The notes: a model not told the origin generated them from the letters alone. Positions 1-9,623 are shown, counted from the stretch's first letter. The stretch: DNA of 14,727 bases from Cudoniella acicularis (GCA_013054445.1 JAAMPI010001411.1:1-14727); one strand, 5' to 3'. Program-made: numbers and translations.

Positions 1-288
1 ATCTGATTCATCAGCTGAAAATGAGGTTTGGTTGTGGGAGAGGGCGTGGGCGTAGAGGCGTCCGAGGTTGCCGACTCCGAGGATGTGTATTCGGTGTCTG
101 AGGTCTTTGATCTCTTTGGAGGTCATGGCTTCTGCGGCCGTGATGTTTTTCCTCTGTGGGAGCTTAAAGTTGGAGGGTTGGGTGCTGATATGTGGCTTGG
201 TGTTGAGGAGGGAATAGCTCCATCTATGAAATCCGGATGAAAGAGTGGAGGCCCATCTCGGAGCTATGGAAGAAAGTGCTGTGGTCAT
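1..288 (-). CDS. 2-dehydropantoate 2-reductase (ketopantoate reductase)-like, N-terminal part
   Basis: Seen: an open minus-strand frame of 96 codons runs from an ATG at 288-286 off the left edge without a stop. Residues 65-76 contain the block HRIHILGVGNLG, whose GVGNLG (71-76) is the GxGxxG dinucleotide-binding turn at the start of a Rossmann fold; RLYAHALS follows. The first 50 residues are rich in S, R, K and T and poor in acidic residues, as in a mitochondrial presequence. Known of the family: fungal ApbA/PanE-type ketopantoate reductases start with this motif soon after a targeting peptide and reduce ketopantoate to pantoate with NADPH, a step of pantothenate/CoA synthesis. Inferred: this is that family, possibly mitochondrial. 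A second in-frame ATG at 126-124 would give a protein without the leader; I prefer 288 because the frame stays open with presequence-like composition. Other Rossmann oxidoreductases are possible since the catalytic part lies outside the window. Confidence 0.72.
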   Translation of the reverse strand, partial: MTTALSSIAPRWASTLSSGFHRWSYSLLNTKPHISTQPSNFKLPQRKNITAAEAMTSKEIKDLRHRIHILGVGNLGRLYAHALSHNQTSFSADESD

Positions 289-750
289 TGATTTGTTTCT
301 TTTTGCATGGCTGGGATTCTAGAGGCCGATTTAAAGGCAGTAGGTTGCTTCTTGTGCATTTGTGACAAAATACTCAGGAATAATACAAAATCGATAGTCT
401 TGAAGTTGGCGTTGAAGGAGATGTAGTTGTTCTCTTTCTCCGTAGCCGATATTCTGGAAGCCGAACCGAAAAGCAGCCGAAGCCGGCCTCCGAGTCACAT
501 GTTGTTATCCGACCTCCGCTCGCCTCCTATCTTTCCCCTCAATGCCTCACTAGTCTTGCAGCAAACAAACATCACATCACATCTGTCCAATTACATAGCC
601 AGCCACCCGTTGCGATTTGCAGAGGCGGGATCTCCAACCACTATCCTGCATCAGGCAACAAGCTTTCAAAAGACAACGCGTCCTTGCAAGGCAGCCAGAA
701 ACCAGTATTATCTTGGCACATACTGTAAATGTACCAATTCTAATAGCAAA
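289..750. promoter_or_regulatory. Shared upstream region of two divergent genes
   Basis: The 462 bp lie between two start codons pointing away from each other (minus ATG at 288, plus ATG at 751), so both promoters should be here. The plus-strand frame of the right-hand gene stays open back to 427, but the translation there is low in complexity and uncharacteristic, so I read it as 5' leader. No clear TATA box was identified. Confidence 0.5.
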
Positions 751-1464
751 ATGGCCTCTATTTCTCGCCCTACACCTTTTGTGGCCTTCCCTCACAAGCC
801 ACTCCCGTCGAATCTTCTGAGTAGCGTTGCTAAAAAGCAGTGCCACGGCATTTTTGGCCCATTCGATGCGGGTCTCCTTGCTAAAACCGCAGCTGTCAAT
901 ATCAGCTCCAACTCGGACGCAAACCCAGAACTCGTGGAGGAGGTAATGCGCGACTTTCTAGCTCTGGCCCACCAAGATTGCATCTCTCACGAGGGATCAA
1001 CCCAAGTCGCCCATTCTTGCTGGTTGTGCATCCGCATGACTTTGCCAACAGACGATTGGGCAGAACCTCGCTGGCATCAAGACGGTCGTATGTTTAACTG
1101 TTCCTGTCCGGAACCCAAGCTGCCTCACTCGAAGTACGCATTCACTCTCCTGGGACCATCAACCAGAGTCCTCGAGCCGAGTGCTTATGTGGATGAAGTG
1201 CTTGCAAGTTTACGTCAAAGTGGCCAAACTCAGCATCGGAGCCGTTCGGAGCTCGCAACCAAGCTGGCTGATTGTCCTGAAGTTGACGTGCAGCTGGGCC
1301 AATTCATCAGGTTCAGTTGGGGCCAAATCGACTCTCCGATGCATTCTGAGCCAGACTCGACAGGCGTACATCGTGTTTTCATCAGCGTGCTTTATGGGAG
1401 CGAAGAGGAGATTCGGGATATGTGCCGCGTCAGAGAAGCTGAATACGGTCAATGGAAAACTTGA
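751..1464 (+). CDS. Uncharacterised fungal protein with a WHQD...H...R pattern
   Basis: An intronless 237-residue protein. The ATG at 751 sits in a good context (A at -3, G at +4, gcaaaATGgcc). The frame is open back to 427 and has another ATG at 499, but the extra sequence looks like leader. Seen: residues 105-116 read EPRWHQDGRMFN (H109, D111), followed by KYAFTLLGPSTRVLEPS (128-144). Near the C-terminus are FSWGQIDSPMHSEPDS (188-203, H198) and HRVFISVLYGS (207-217, R208). Family knowledge: an HxD, a distal H and an R about ten residues on, placed on beta-strands, is the iron and 2-oxoglutarate ligand set of double-stranded beta-helix dioxygenases; WHQD is common in the phytanoyl-CoA dioxygenase branch. 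Inferred: a dioxygenase-like fold, possibly active. No signal peptide or membrane segment is visible. I know no function for it; similar proteins in other ascomycetes are annotated only as hypothetical, to my memory. Confidence 0.7.
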   Translation: MASISRPTPFVAFPHKPLPSNLLSSVAKKQCHGIFGPFDAGLLAKTAAVNISSNSDANPELVEEVMRDFLALAHQDCISHEGSTQVAHSCWLCIRMTLPTDDWAEPRWHQDGRMFNCSCPEPKLPHSKYAFTLLGPSTRVLEPSAYVDEVLASLRQSGQTQHRSRSELATKLADCPEVDVQLGQFIRFSWGQIDSPMHSEPDSTGVHRVFISVLYGSEEEIRDMCRVREAEYGQWKT

Positions 1465-1744
1465 GTATACGGTGAAGTTGTAGCGCATTTTGGCCACAAA
1501 TGGTGCTGCAAATGTTGACAGGGGTGACCTCCGCAAGGCAGCCAAATACCATCATGTCACCCATTGGCTGCTATCTGTCTTTGTATTCTGCCGTGCTGAC
1601 GGCCCTCGCGTCAATGAGGCTTTTGACGTCCTTTCCTGGTTTCCACTTTCTTATGTTTTTCTCAAAAATATTCTTATTACTTAAGGCAAGCATTGTTTTG
1701 GTACTACGCACTCACTCGACAGGCTGCCATATTGAGCTCTTGAG

Positions 1745-4258
1745 ATGCCATCATCAGACAATTTGTACTCCGCCGAGGATTCCGATGGCGAATCATTCAG
1801 CAATGAATTGAGTCCGACGGATGGGTACTTCAATGGCACGAACAGAACTCCACAAAGAATGGTCCAAGATCCGACATTTGACGACGACAAAAAGCCCGAA
1901 GCAAAAACTCTGATCCCAACACCAACAGCTAGTTCTCAGGCATCTACGGGAAGGACCTCGAGGACGTCGAACTATCCTGCTCTCTCACAAATCATCTCTT
2001 CTGGCAATTACGCGTCCCATCCTTCAAGCGAAGGTGGTCCCTCGTCACCAATGACACGTTCATCTATACCTCACACTTCTTCCCGCCGAACAGATAGAAT
2101 ATTTTCTGAGAATACTCCCCTCATGAACGACGCTCCTCCAGCATACACTCCAAGTCCACCGACCTCCAGTTCTTCACAGGAGTCTCAGGAGAGTAATACC
2201 TACAGCACATTTCCAGAAAATCACTTAGAAAACGGATTTCTTCCTCGACGTGAGCCAGAAAGTATGGGTGGGCCCGTTGATAGACCAATTGAAGGACCCA
2301 GTGAGAGAACGCCACTTTCGAATAATAGAAGGCGATCTTCCCCTTATAGAAAGCTTATCAAGAAGCTACTTTTTATTGCGATTGTATTTTCCGCAAGTAT
2401 AGCTATGGTCACAGCTGTATTTCATGCCAAAGGATCTGTAAGTACAACACAATGCCAATAACGCTTCCATCCCCACGACTCGCAACGTTCACGTCCGGTT
2501 TACATTTAATCCATCTATCTGTTGACTAGGCCTGTTGATCTCACTACATAATAAACGCCCTATCTTCTACTCCTGTGGCATCTTTAAATACTCGCAGCAG
2601 CTAACACATGCCCAAGCGTCCACAGAAACCTAGCACTGATGTACCACCCTCAGAAGAACGCCCCATCGATGCCAGTAGATCATACTGCTCTTCAGCAACC
2701 ATCAAAAACGACCAAGTTGTCTATGAGTTTCCAGTCGGCACAGATTTAACTGTGCTCCAAACAACACATGACAATGATAAGTCTAATCGCGTATTCCGCG
2801 TCGACACTAAAGGAGAAATTCGCTTGCGAAGATTACCCAAGGACTCGGAGCACGGCAGCAGGCCACACTTTACGGTCGACGTATATGTCAGTAACCCGGA
2901 TTTGAGTGTGATACGGACATGGGATGAGGATTCCCGAACTCTCAAAATCAGCACCCCCAGATATGCAAGACTGATTTCGCCTGACCCCCACCTGTGTGTC
3001 TCTCGAGATCACTGCTTGGATTCCGGAAAACGCCCAGTTCACAAATCTTTTGATCGAATCTATCACTTTAGGGCTCCGCGTTCTGGATGACATCAAGGTT
3101 AAGGTGACCGGACGTTTCAAAATTTACCACAATTACAGGAAAGGTTTGGTTTCCTAACCCAGGATCAGCAACTGCAATAGTGGCCCGTGATACTGCACAG
3201 TCTGCGGTATTAGGAACCCCAGATAATGCAGAAGACACAATCGCCAAATCCGGAGCCGTCCATCCATTCTCATCCCGCCGCGTTTTAGTAGAGACAGTTT
3301 CAGGAAATATTCAAGGCGAATATCCTCTCATGGACTACCTAGGCCTAGCATCTCAATCCGGAAATATCGCCGTCAACGTAGTCCCCCAGGCCGTAGCACT
3401 GGATGCACCAGCTCCAGCAGAACTAGAAGTCCAAACAGCCTCGGGGACAATCAAAGTCGACTTACCAATCGATAACCCACCACCCCGAAATTACATCACA
3501 AACGTGCACTCTAGCTCTGGCACCATCGACGGAACATACTACATTGGCTCCCTGGGTAGTTTCAAAAGCACCGCCGGAAGCATCACTATCACCGCTTTAC
3601 CCGTAATTCAAGTCCTATCTTCCCAATATCTCGACACCACCCTCGAACAAAGCAGATTCGAAACCCACACTGTCAGCGGAACAACCACCATCGAAGTCCT
3701 ATCCCCCATCTCCATCACTCTCTTTTCCTCCTCGGCTGAGCAATCACAACCTAATCAGCAACAACCACGTCCAGATCCCTACTCCCCTATCGGAGATGAC
3801 GACCCTTACCTCGTTATCCCCCCAAATAACGCTGACCGCTCACTCACTACCCAAACCGAGAAAAACCTCCGAAATTTGCAATCGAAACATACGTCTAACT
3901 CAGCAAGTGTTTCTGTCCACTACCCCAGTGCCTGGGAAGGTTCTATTCACGCGAAGACGGTATCAGGAGACATTGCCGTGAAAGGGAGCGGCATCAGGAC
4001 GATTAGAGAGAGGAAAGGGTAAGGCTTATTCTCGTATTACTTTGTTATTGTTTTTTTTTTTTTGATATGAGAGCTGAGAGCCTGAAATCTCAGCTTCTTC
4101 ATATATTTCTTTTGAAAAACCACTGTGCTAACTCATTAAACAGTTACGCATACAAAGAAGTACTAGCGCGAAAAGGCGTCGAACGTGAAGGCGAGGGAAG
4201 CATGACGGAGATGTCGGATATTGCTGGGAGTTTGCAGTTTACTGTGGGTGATGCGTGA
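1745..4258 (+). CDS. Single-pass membrane protein with DUF4097/adhesin-like beta repeats; frame broken twice
   Basis: Exons: 1745-2437, 2626-4018 and 4144-4258. Exon 1 (231 codons) gives a Ser/Pro/Thr-rich, disordered N-terminal part with a PPAY motif (131-134), a basic patch (NNRRRSSPYRKLIKK, 193-207) and one hydrophobic helix (about 208-227). The basic side puts the N-terminus in the cytosol and the rest outside or in the lumen. After the helix come strands with repeated SG-x-I turns: VETVSGNIQG, LASQSGNIAV, VQTASGTIKV, HSSSGTIDG, AKTVSGDIAV and, in exon 3, SDIAGSLQFTVG. This is typical of DUF4097/putative adhesin beta-solenoids. Intron 1 has GTAAGT, a CTAAC branch site at 2601-2605 and CACAG; intron 2 has GTAAGG, CTAAC at 4128-4132 and ACAG. 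The frame is lost within 2985-2989 (CCCCC) and again within 3119-3122 (AAAA): each site has one base too many. Function unknown; cell-surface adhesion is only suggested by the fold. Confidence 0.75.
2438..2625 (+). other. Intron 1 of the adhesin-like gene
   Basis: The donor GTAAGT is at 2438-2443, the branch site CTAAC at 2601-2605 and the acceptor CACAG ends at 2625. It is phase 0: exon 1 ends after ...HAKGS and exon 2 starts KPSTDVPPSEERP. Earlier AG sites (2597, 2600) lead to a stop after about ten codons, which excludes them. Confidence 0.75.
4019..4143 (+). other. Intron 2 of the adhesin-like gene
   Basis: The donor GTAAGG is at 4019-4024, a run of T follows, the branch site CTAAC is at 4128-4132 and the acceptor ACAG ends at 4143. 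Splicing joins ...RERKG to YAYKEVLARKG and restores the frame to the stop at 4256-4258; without splicing there is a TAA at 4020. Confidence 0.85.
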
Positions 4259-4261
4259 TGT

Positions 4262-4297
4262 GGGAGGAGGTGGAGGGGGTAGGGGGTAGGGGGAGGT
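4262..4297 (+). repeat. G-rich tract (possible G-quadruplex)
   Basis: Three GGGGG runs (4275-4279, 4282-4286, 4289-4293) are spaced by TA, with a GGG at 4262-4264 and several GG steps before them. It starts three bases after the adhesin-like stop codon and ends next to the only N in the window (4299). On the minus strand it is a CCCCCTA-type repeat. Confidence 0.6.
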
Positions 4298-4835
4298 ANA
4301 TTTGGATAATTTGGGTTGTCGGGGTTTAGATGGCGTTTCAAGGAAGGCTTGGGGCTGTACATGAAGAAGGAATCGGGAATGGGCGTTCACGGGTTATATT
4401 TGGGTAGTCATAATTATACGGTATATACACAACGACTAATACTTATTCTCAACAAATACTTTAGGTGCCTAGAGTACCTAATTTATGGCAACAAGAAATC
4501 TATTCATCAAACGAAGAATAAGTTTGCTGTCAGTCTTGGGAAGAAAACACCATGAAGAAAATAAAATTCAAGAATTACGCACCAGCCTTATCACTCATAG
4601 AAGAAGAAGGGGGTATTGTATTTCGTGCTAAATAATCCAGTGTGTGTTCCGCAGCAGCCAACTAACTCGACCGCACTAACTAACCACCAGAAAAAGTTTC
4701 TCTCAATATCTCACTCACTCCAGAATCTGCCACCCACTTTCCCCATGCACTAAAAACAAACCCAGAACGCCAACTGATCCATTCGTGAAGTCATCAATTA
4801 AGGGAGTTACAGACAGGATCAGAAAAAAACCAAAA
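4298..4835. other. Convergent intergenic region
   Basis: The region holds the 3' ends of two genes that face each other (adhesin-like stop at 4258, Vid27 stop at 4836). It is AT-rich with short open frames only. I see no further gene, repeat or RNA. Confidence 0.6.
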
Positions 4836-7438
4836 TCAATATGGAGAATTGACAACGTCGTCCTTTCCGAGCTTATACTTAGCGCTCTCTCTCGTTCCAA
4901 TCCGGCCCGCGTCGCTTCTTCTTCCTCCAAGGCTGTGACCACGGATCGCGGCTGGAGTAGCAATGCTTTCTCGTGTTGGTTTCTTGAAAGTTGCTTTGGC
5001 AACCATGTTGACCTCGTTTGGCAACGCAACAATAACGTCTTTGTCGCTGCCGTATCGGAAGTTGTCGGCCTTGATTTCCTCGCCGTATCGCTTGATGGTG
5101 TAAGGGTCCTTGATTCCTTTCAATACTCGTCTCATGTGCCAGGTAACAATAAATGGTCCGGTTGAGGTAATGATAGAGGTTTCAGATAGACCTTCTCCGG
5201 CATTAAAGCGTGCAGGCGTGAATGCTAATGGTGCTCCGGTCTCGTGTTGGAATTGGGCCACATGAGATGGCGTTAAACCCAGACGGCGTGGTTGAGGCTT
5301 CGAGTCTTTGCCGAAGGACTTCTCAAATCCGAGTTTACCCTCGTTCTTGCCTGATTTCTGGAGTGCATCAATGAGAAGTAGATATGTTCTGCAAGTAGCA
5401 AGAACCCATCGCCCATCTGCACTAACGTCAAGACCGATGATAGGCTCTCCAAGAGCTGGAATATGAGTTTTAGCGTTGATACCAAGACGATCGAACATTC
5501 GAATATCGCCTTTGTTGCTAGCCACGGCAATATATCCTTGTTCGGTTGTTGCTGCAGCGGAGAAGTCGTTCTTAGAGACGTATTGTTTGAGCTCGGAATC
5601 AACAAGTTTATTTCCAGCTAGGCGAGGATCAATGCGATAGAGAGCGTTTCGAGACAGACCAAGGAACGTCTGCTCTCCTGTCATCTGGGCAAATTTGCTC
5701 TCTGGAACAAAAGTGTTGACTTGAATATCGTCGTGCACCTTCCATTCATCAACGATCTTTCCATACTCCAAATCCATGCGGTATAAAGAATTTGGATCCG
5801 ATTCGTTCTGTAGGATCATATTCGTGTCCTCAGCATGAAGCATAACCTTCTTTGGGCTAAAGAGCTTGCCTTTCGGTGTCTGAACTTTGGAGATGTTTGT
5901 AGTGAACTCAAGGTTGTTGTTCGGTGTGTGTTTGAAAACTCCGATCTTGGACCCGCGAACAACGAATGAGCGATCATGCTTGTATCCCACTGCGAGCTGC
6001 GAGTTGACATTTCCATCGGCGTCCCTAGTAACGACATCGTCCACTTCCTCGTCACTATCGTACTTTTCACTTCTCTGAGCATCATCTTCAACTTCCTCAG
6101 GCTCTTCCTCGTCTTCTTCCTCTTCCGCCTCCTCGGCGTCATTCATTTGAAGATCCTGGAATGCCTCCAACACGTAGTCTCGATCATCCTCCTTTGTCTT
6201 ACTCCACTTGACCTCGTTCAGCTGTTCCCACAATGCTTGCATCAAACCCTCCTGAAAGCGGAGGAGAGTAGCTTCATCCTTGAATCGCAGAAGCCACGAA
6301 TATGCATCACCAGTGGGAGTATAAGCATTGAATATGCAGGATAGAAATTCAAAATTGAAGACGGGATTGATATCGGCGATAATCTCTTGACCTAGCCAAT
6401 CTTTGTCTTCGTTTCTAATCTGCAGATAGTAGCGCCAGTTTCCAATTTCAGATACAGCCGCCTTCACAGTCGGATCTTGGAGGATAAATGAGCCTGAAAT
6501 AAAATCAAACAAGTGAAGTTCTCCAATCTCTTCTGCCATGATCGACCGTGCCTCAGGGTGCTCTGCAACTGGAGGTGCTTGAGTTGGTCCTTCATCTTCC
6601 TCTTCCTGGACCGGAACGTCTCGCGTGACTCGAGAGTTTCTCGTGGGCGAAGGCTCCCGCCTCAAAGCCGAATTCGCTGTACTTCTGGTGTTGAGAGGCA
6701 TGGTGTGGACTGGTGACACAGCCTTGGGACTGCGCGTAGGGCTATGGATTGGACTGGCTGTTGGAATTGGTGGCTCGTCAACGAATGTAAATTGTGCAAG
6801 GTCTTGGGTGGTTGCTGTTGTGTGGTTCTTTCGGTGCTTTCTTTCGTACTGGCACTGCACGGCGGTCAATTCGAAGGCTTGTACTTGTCCGTCGTCAATC
6901 GAATTGTCACAAACAAATTCGTAAAGGTCGCCCGGATCACCGCTTAAATCTCTCCAGGCCAAAACCTTCTCGCCACCGCGTCGAATCTCCGATCTGAAGT
7001 GCAGGCTCTCGTCAAGGAGGAATGTCTTCTCGTCTCGTTCGGCAGCCAAGGCAGCAGACTCTGCGTCTTCTCCGTCTTCGTCGTCCAAGAGCTCTTCCTC
7101 GCCTTCCTCGTATGCGCGTTGTATGACAAGCTGATATTGGAATTCTTGGTTCGTTTTGCGAATTCTCGCAGCGGCGTCTTTGAAGATGAGTTCGGAATAG
7201 CCCTTCGGAGAAAGTGGTCGAACAAGATAGAGTTGACCTTGTGGAATCTCGATCATAGACTCCTTTGAAGAGTCGCCGAAGATCAATTTCCCAACTGCAA
7301 ATTAGTTAGCACCGGATTTAGATATGTTTTTCGCATCAAAGACAGTCGCGCCTGCTTTTCGTTTGACGCGACAGAGGGGTAGGAATTCTCAGGCGATAAA
7401 CAAAGCTCAGAGCACCTACCGTTTCTGAGGACGAACAT
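4836..7438 (-). CDS. VID27: Vid27, vacuolar import and degradation protein 27
   Basis: Two exons encode 825 residues: exon 1 is 7438-7420 (19 nt, MFVLRN plus one base) and exon 2 is 7294-4836. The 125-nt intron has donor GTAGGT, a GCTAAC branch site and acceptor TTTGCAG; the junction reads MFVLRNVGKLIFGDSS, which fits the usual Vid27 start. Domains in order: a Vid27 N-terminal domain (about 1-180), a Pro/Ser linker with several SP sites (about 178-245), a PH-like domain (about 258-370, EIGELHLFDF onward), an acidic stretch of D/E (about 390-425), and the C-terminal beta-propeller-like domain (about 430-790) with YLLLIDALQKSG and SADGRWVLATCRTY blades. The length is normal for fungi and the frame is intact. 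Known: the yeast gene was found in studies of vacuolar import and degradation of fructose-1,6-bisphosphatase; the biochemical role is unclear. A soluble cytoplasmic protein is expected. The SP-rich linker suggests phosphorylation control (inference). Confidence 0.96.
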
Positions 7439-8083
7439 TTTCTAGGATATTTCTTTACGGGAGAAAATGCGATGGCAGATATCTTGCGAGGACCACCGAA
7501 TGCCTTGAGCCCTCACAAGTTGTTTATGAGCTGTGAAGAGGAAATGTTTTCATTCATAACAAGAAACTCTTTAAACTGCCTGGAAACCGGGTTTGGCGGG
7601 GTGGCCTGGGCCTGTGGCGTTGTTGGCTGTGGCTGAAGCCTGTTGTCACGTGGACGGGTGACTCAGGGTGGCAAAGAAGGCTCAATGTCTTGTTTACCGT
7701 CCGGAATTCAGCCAATCAGGCTAAGGGTTCTCTGACGTTTGTTACGGATTTAAGACTTTCTACTATTAAGAGCAGAAACATCAAATTTTCGAACTCAATT
7801 TCATCCCGAAACAATACTTGATCATGCAGCTCCTTTTAAAAATTTCGCAAGTTACAACCTCTCAAGTTGTGGTGTGTGAAGATCGAAGATTACTGTGGTA
7901 AGATGTTATGCGGTTTCACTTCCAAGCCTGCATTTCAAAGGAGTGGTAATTGAAACGGTTCACAATGAAAGATACCCGGCGCTTCTCGGAACTTCTATGT
8001 TTCATTAGAACAAACAAAAATTGTTCTTTTGAGTTCCGAAAAAATTCTCTGGTCCTTTTTTTCCTTCCCAAGCTGAAACACTA
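7439..8083. promoter_or_regulatory. Vid27 upstream region, no further gene seen
   Basis: This is the 5' flank of Vid27 (minus strand). A CCAAT pentamer at 7712-7716 (plus strand, 274 bp upstream of the Vid27 ATG) could bind the Hap/CBF complex; a single copy is weak evidence. The plus-strand 64-codon frame at 7950-8144 has no recognisable product and overlaps the better candidate exon on the other strand. Confidence 0.35.
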
Positions 8084-8272
8084 TCAGACATGCTCGCCGC
8101 TGGCAAAAGAAGCTATTGCAGCTGTCTTGTCTTTGATGTCGTAGAAGGTAATGTCAAAGCCCAATTCAGAGTCATGTGCCTCCATATCACTTGATATGCC
8201 GTTCGCGTTCATCTGGTTGCGTGGAATGCTTTCGATGCCTTCGACGTTGGTGTACCTTCGGTCTAGCTTTTT
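8084..8272 (-). pseudogene. Orphan C-terminal exon or gene relic of unknown family
   Basis: On the minus strand 62 codons run from just after a TTAG acceptor (8274-8273) to a TGA at 8086-8084. The translation is coding-like, with many C-ending codons, and includes RRYTNVEGIESIP, SSDMEAHDSELGF, DITFYDIKDKTA and ends ASFASGEHV. A TAG lies directly upstream in frame, so this must be a 3' exon or a fragment. A possible upstream part (about 8460-8357, with SPVEQNDLASLSKIFG) is open on the same strand but I cannot join the two with confidence. It begins about 290 bp beyond the stop of the membrane-protein gene. I do not recognise the family. It could be a small real gene, the remnant of one, or chance. 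Confidence 0.35.
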
Positions 8273-8562
8273 CTAAGCGCCGAGGTGAAAAACCTGGAAA
8301 TATTAAAAACCACTTAAGATACTCGAAGCAGAATAGTAGGCCACAAATGTCGTAGAAAGTGATCTCTTCACACTTTAACGCGATTTCCAAAAATTTTGCT
8401 CAAAGACGCCAAGTCATTCTGCTCTACTGGTGAATTATTAACACTACCTGTATGTTGAAATGAGAGCCTGGCTCTCAGAAAGAATCAGATCGAGCATAAC
8501 ACACCTCGTCTCTTGCAATCAAGCATATCCCCGCTTCAGACCAAAATAATTACAATATTCTC

Positions 8563-9571
8563 TTATGAATGCCTCTCGGCTAGTTCTTCTTCCACTGGTG
8601 CAGGGAGTTCCTCAGCTTTCCACTTGTAATATTCTGGGAAACGTGTTAGCCTCACTGCCTCCCAGATAAAAACATAACATGATTTTATACCTTGCACCCC
8701 GTTTCCGAGAACAAATATGTTGTTGGCTAGCAAAAGCACTGCAACGATCTGACCAAATCCCCATTCTTGCTCCGTGTTTCCATCCATAAGTAGGCTTTCG
8801 TTGGACATTCGAAGTACTGTGGTCGAGTATATATGCAAAGGAAATTGGAGAGCGCTGCCAGCTAAGATGACCTCCTGTTGCTCTAAAATAGTAGTGGAAC
8901 TGTCGGGTGACATGTCGGCTGTCAATGACATAACAGCGACCATATTAAATGATAACAGACTAGTAAATATATACAAAAATGTGAGAGAAATGTATACGTT
9001 GTCAACTAAGGGATGCGAAGCGTTAGGAGTTGCGAGTTTGTGAGTATTGTAATAGTGTCCAAGATCGTTATAATTCCACGACTGCAGCCTGACTCTAAAG
9101 AGACTAGTATATACTAAGAACAATATAGCCCAGAACAATACTGAACTATATCTCAATAATTTGTGTTCTATATCAGGGCGATAAAAGCAACAAATGGCGG
9201 CGCATATGGAAATCCTGAAGTGTATCAATTTTCCGTCACAAAAGAACATACAAATCGCAATGGAAGTACTTACGCCACCAAGCTGACTGTGTCATATATA
9301 ATGTGAAGATGATAGAAGTTGAGGGTGCGGATCTGGATTATGGCACACAGTAGTAAAGCGCTGCCTAATGGCTATTAGTACACGTCAACTGTTAGAAGCC
9401 TCTCAGCGGACCTGTCATTGATTGAACATCGCTTTCCCGGAGGAGTATGTTGTTGGCAATCTCTAGGCGCTTTTTTCGTTTCTTTAATAGATCGAATCCC
9501 CTTGCGGAACCGGTTGCAACAATTTTTCCCTCAATCACATAGGAGTAGAGCGAAACGAGGATCGCAATCAT
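8563..9571 (-). CDS. Polytopic fungal membrane protein (uncharacterised)
   Basis: Proposed exons are 9571-9412, 9364-9274, 9214-8691 and 8633-8563, giving 281 residues. Introns: 47 nt (9411-9365, unusual donor GTCCGC, TACTAAT branch), 59 nt (9273-9215, GTAAGT..TTCAG) and 57 nt (8690-8634, GTATAA..CCCAG, GCTAAC branch). Across these joins the protein reads continuously: MTGSALLLCAIIQIRT, HLHIIYDTVSLVAISICAAI, then RYSSVLFWAILFLVY, DNVYISLTFLYIFTSLL, SALQFPLHIYSTTVLRMSNE and EQEWGFGQIVAVLLLAN. About six or seven hydrophobic segments are visible, and the C-terminus is charged (KWKAEELPAPVEEELAERHS). Known: ascomycetes carry many uncharacterised integral membrane proteins with the WGFGQIVA, DVQ-x-x-TG and FH-x-x-YD blocks; no function is assigned. 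The start is uncertain: ATG 9571 is preceded in frame by TAA, but family-like sequence continues upstream (9813-9624). Confidence 0.6.
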
Positions 9572-9623
9572 AACTTAAATACCGAAGGACAATAAGATCT
9601 GAGATCTAGCATGAGCCTCTCAC

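Noticed and set aside
427..750. N-terminal extension of the WHQD protein gene by up to 108 codons
   Set aside because: The first codon is TTG. The translation looks like untranslated leader, and the ATG at 751 has the better context and starts the family-like sequence.
2975..3090. Reading the first frame break of the adhesin-like gene as an intron
   Set aside because: There is no AG between 2974 and the coding-like CVSLEITAW block, so no ordinary acceptor can explain the shift.
7950..8144. 64-codon plus-strand frame
   Set aside because: Its codon pattern is not coding-like, and the opposite strand has a better exon candidate.
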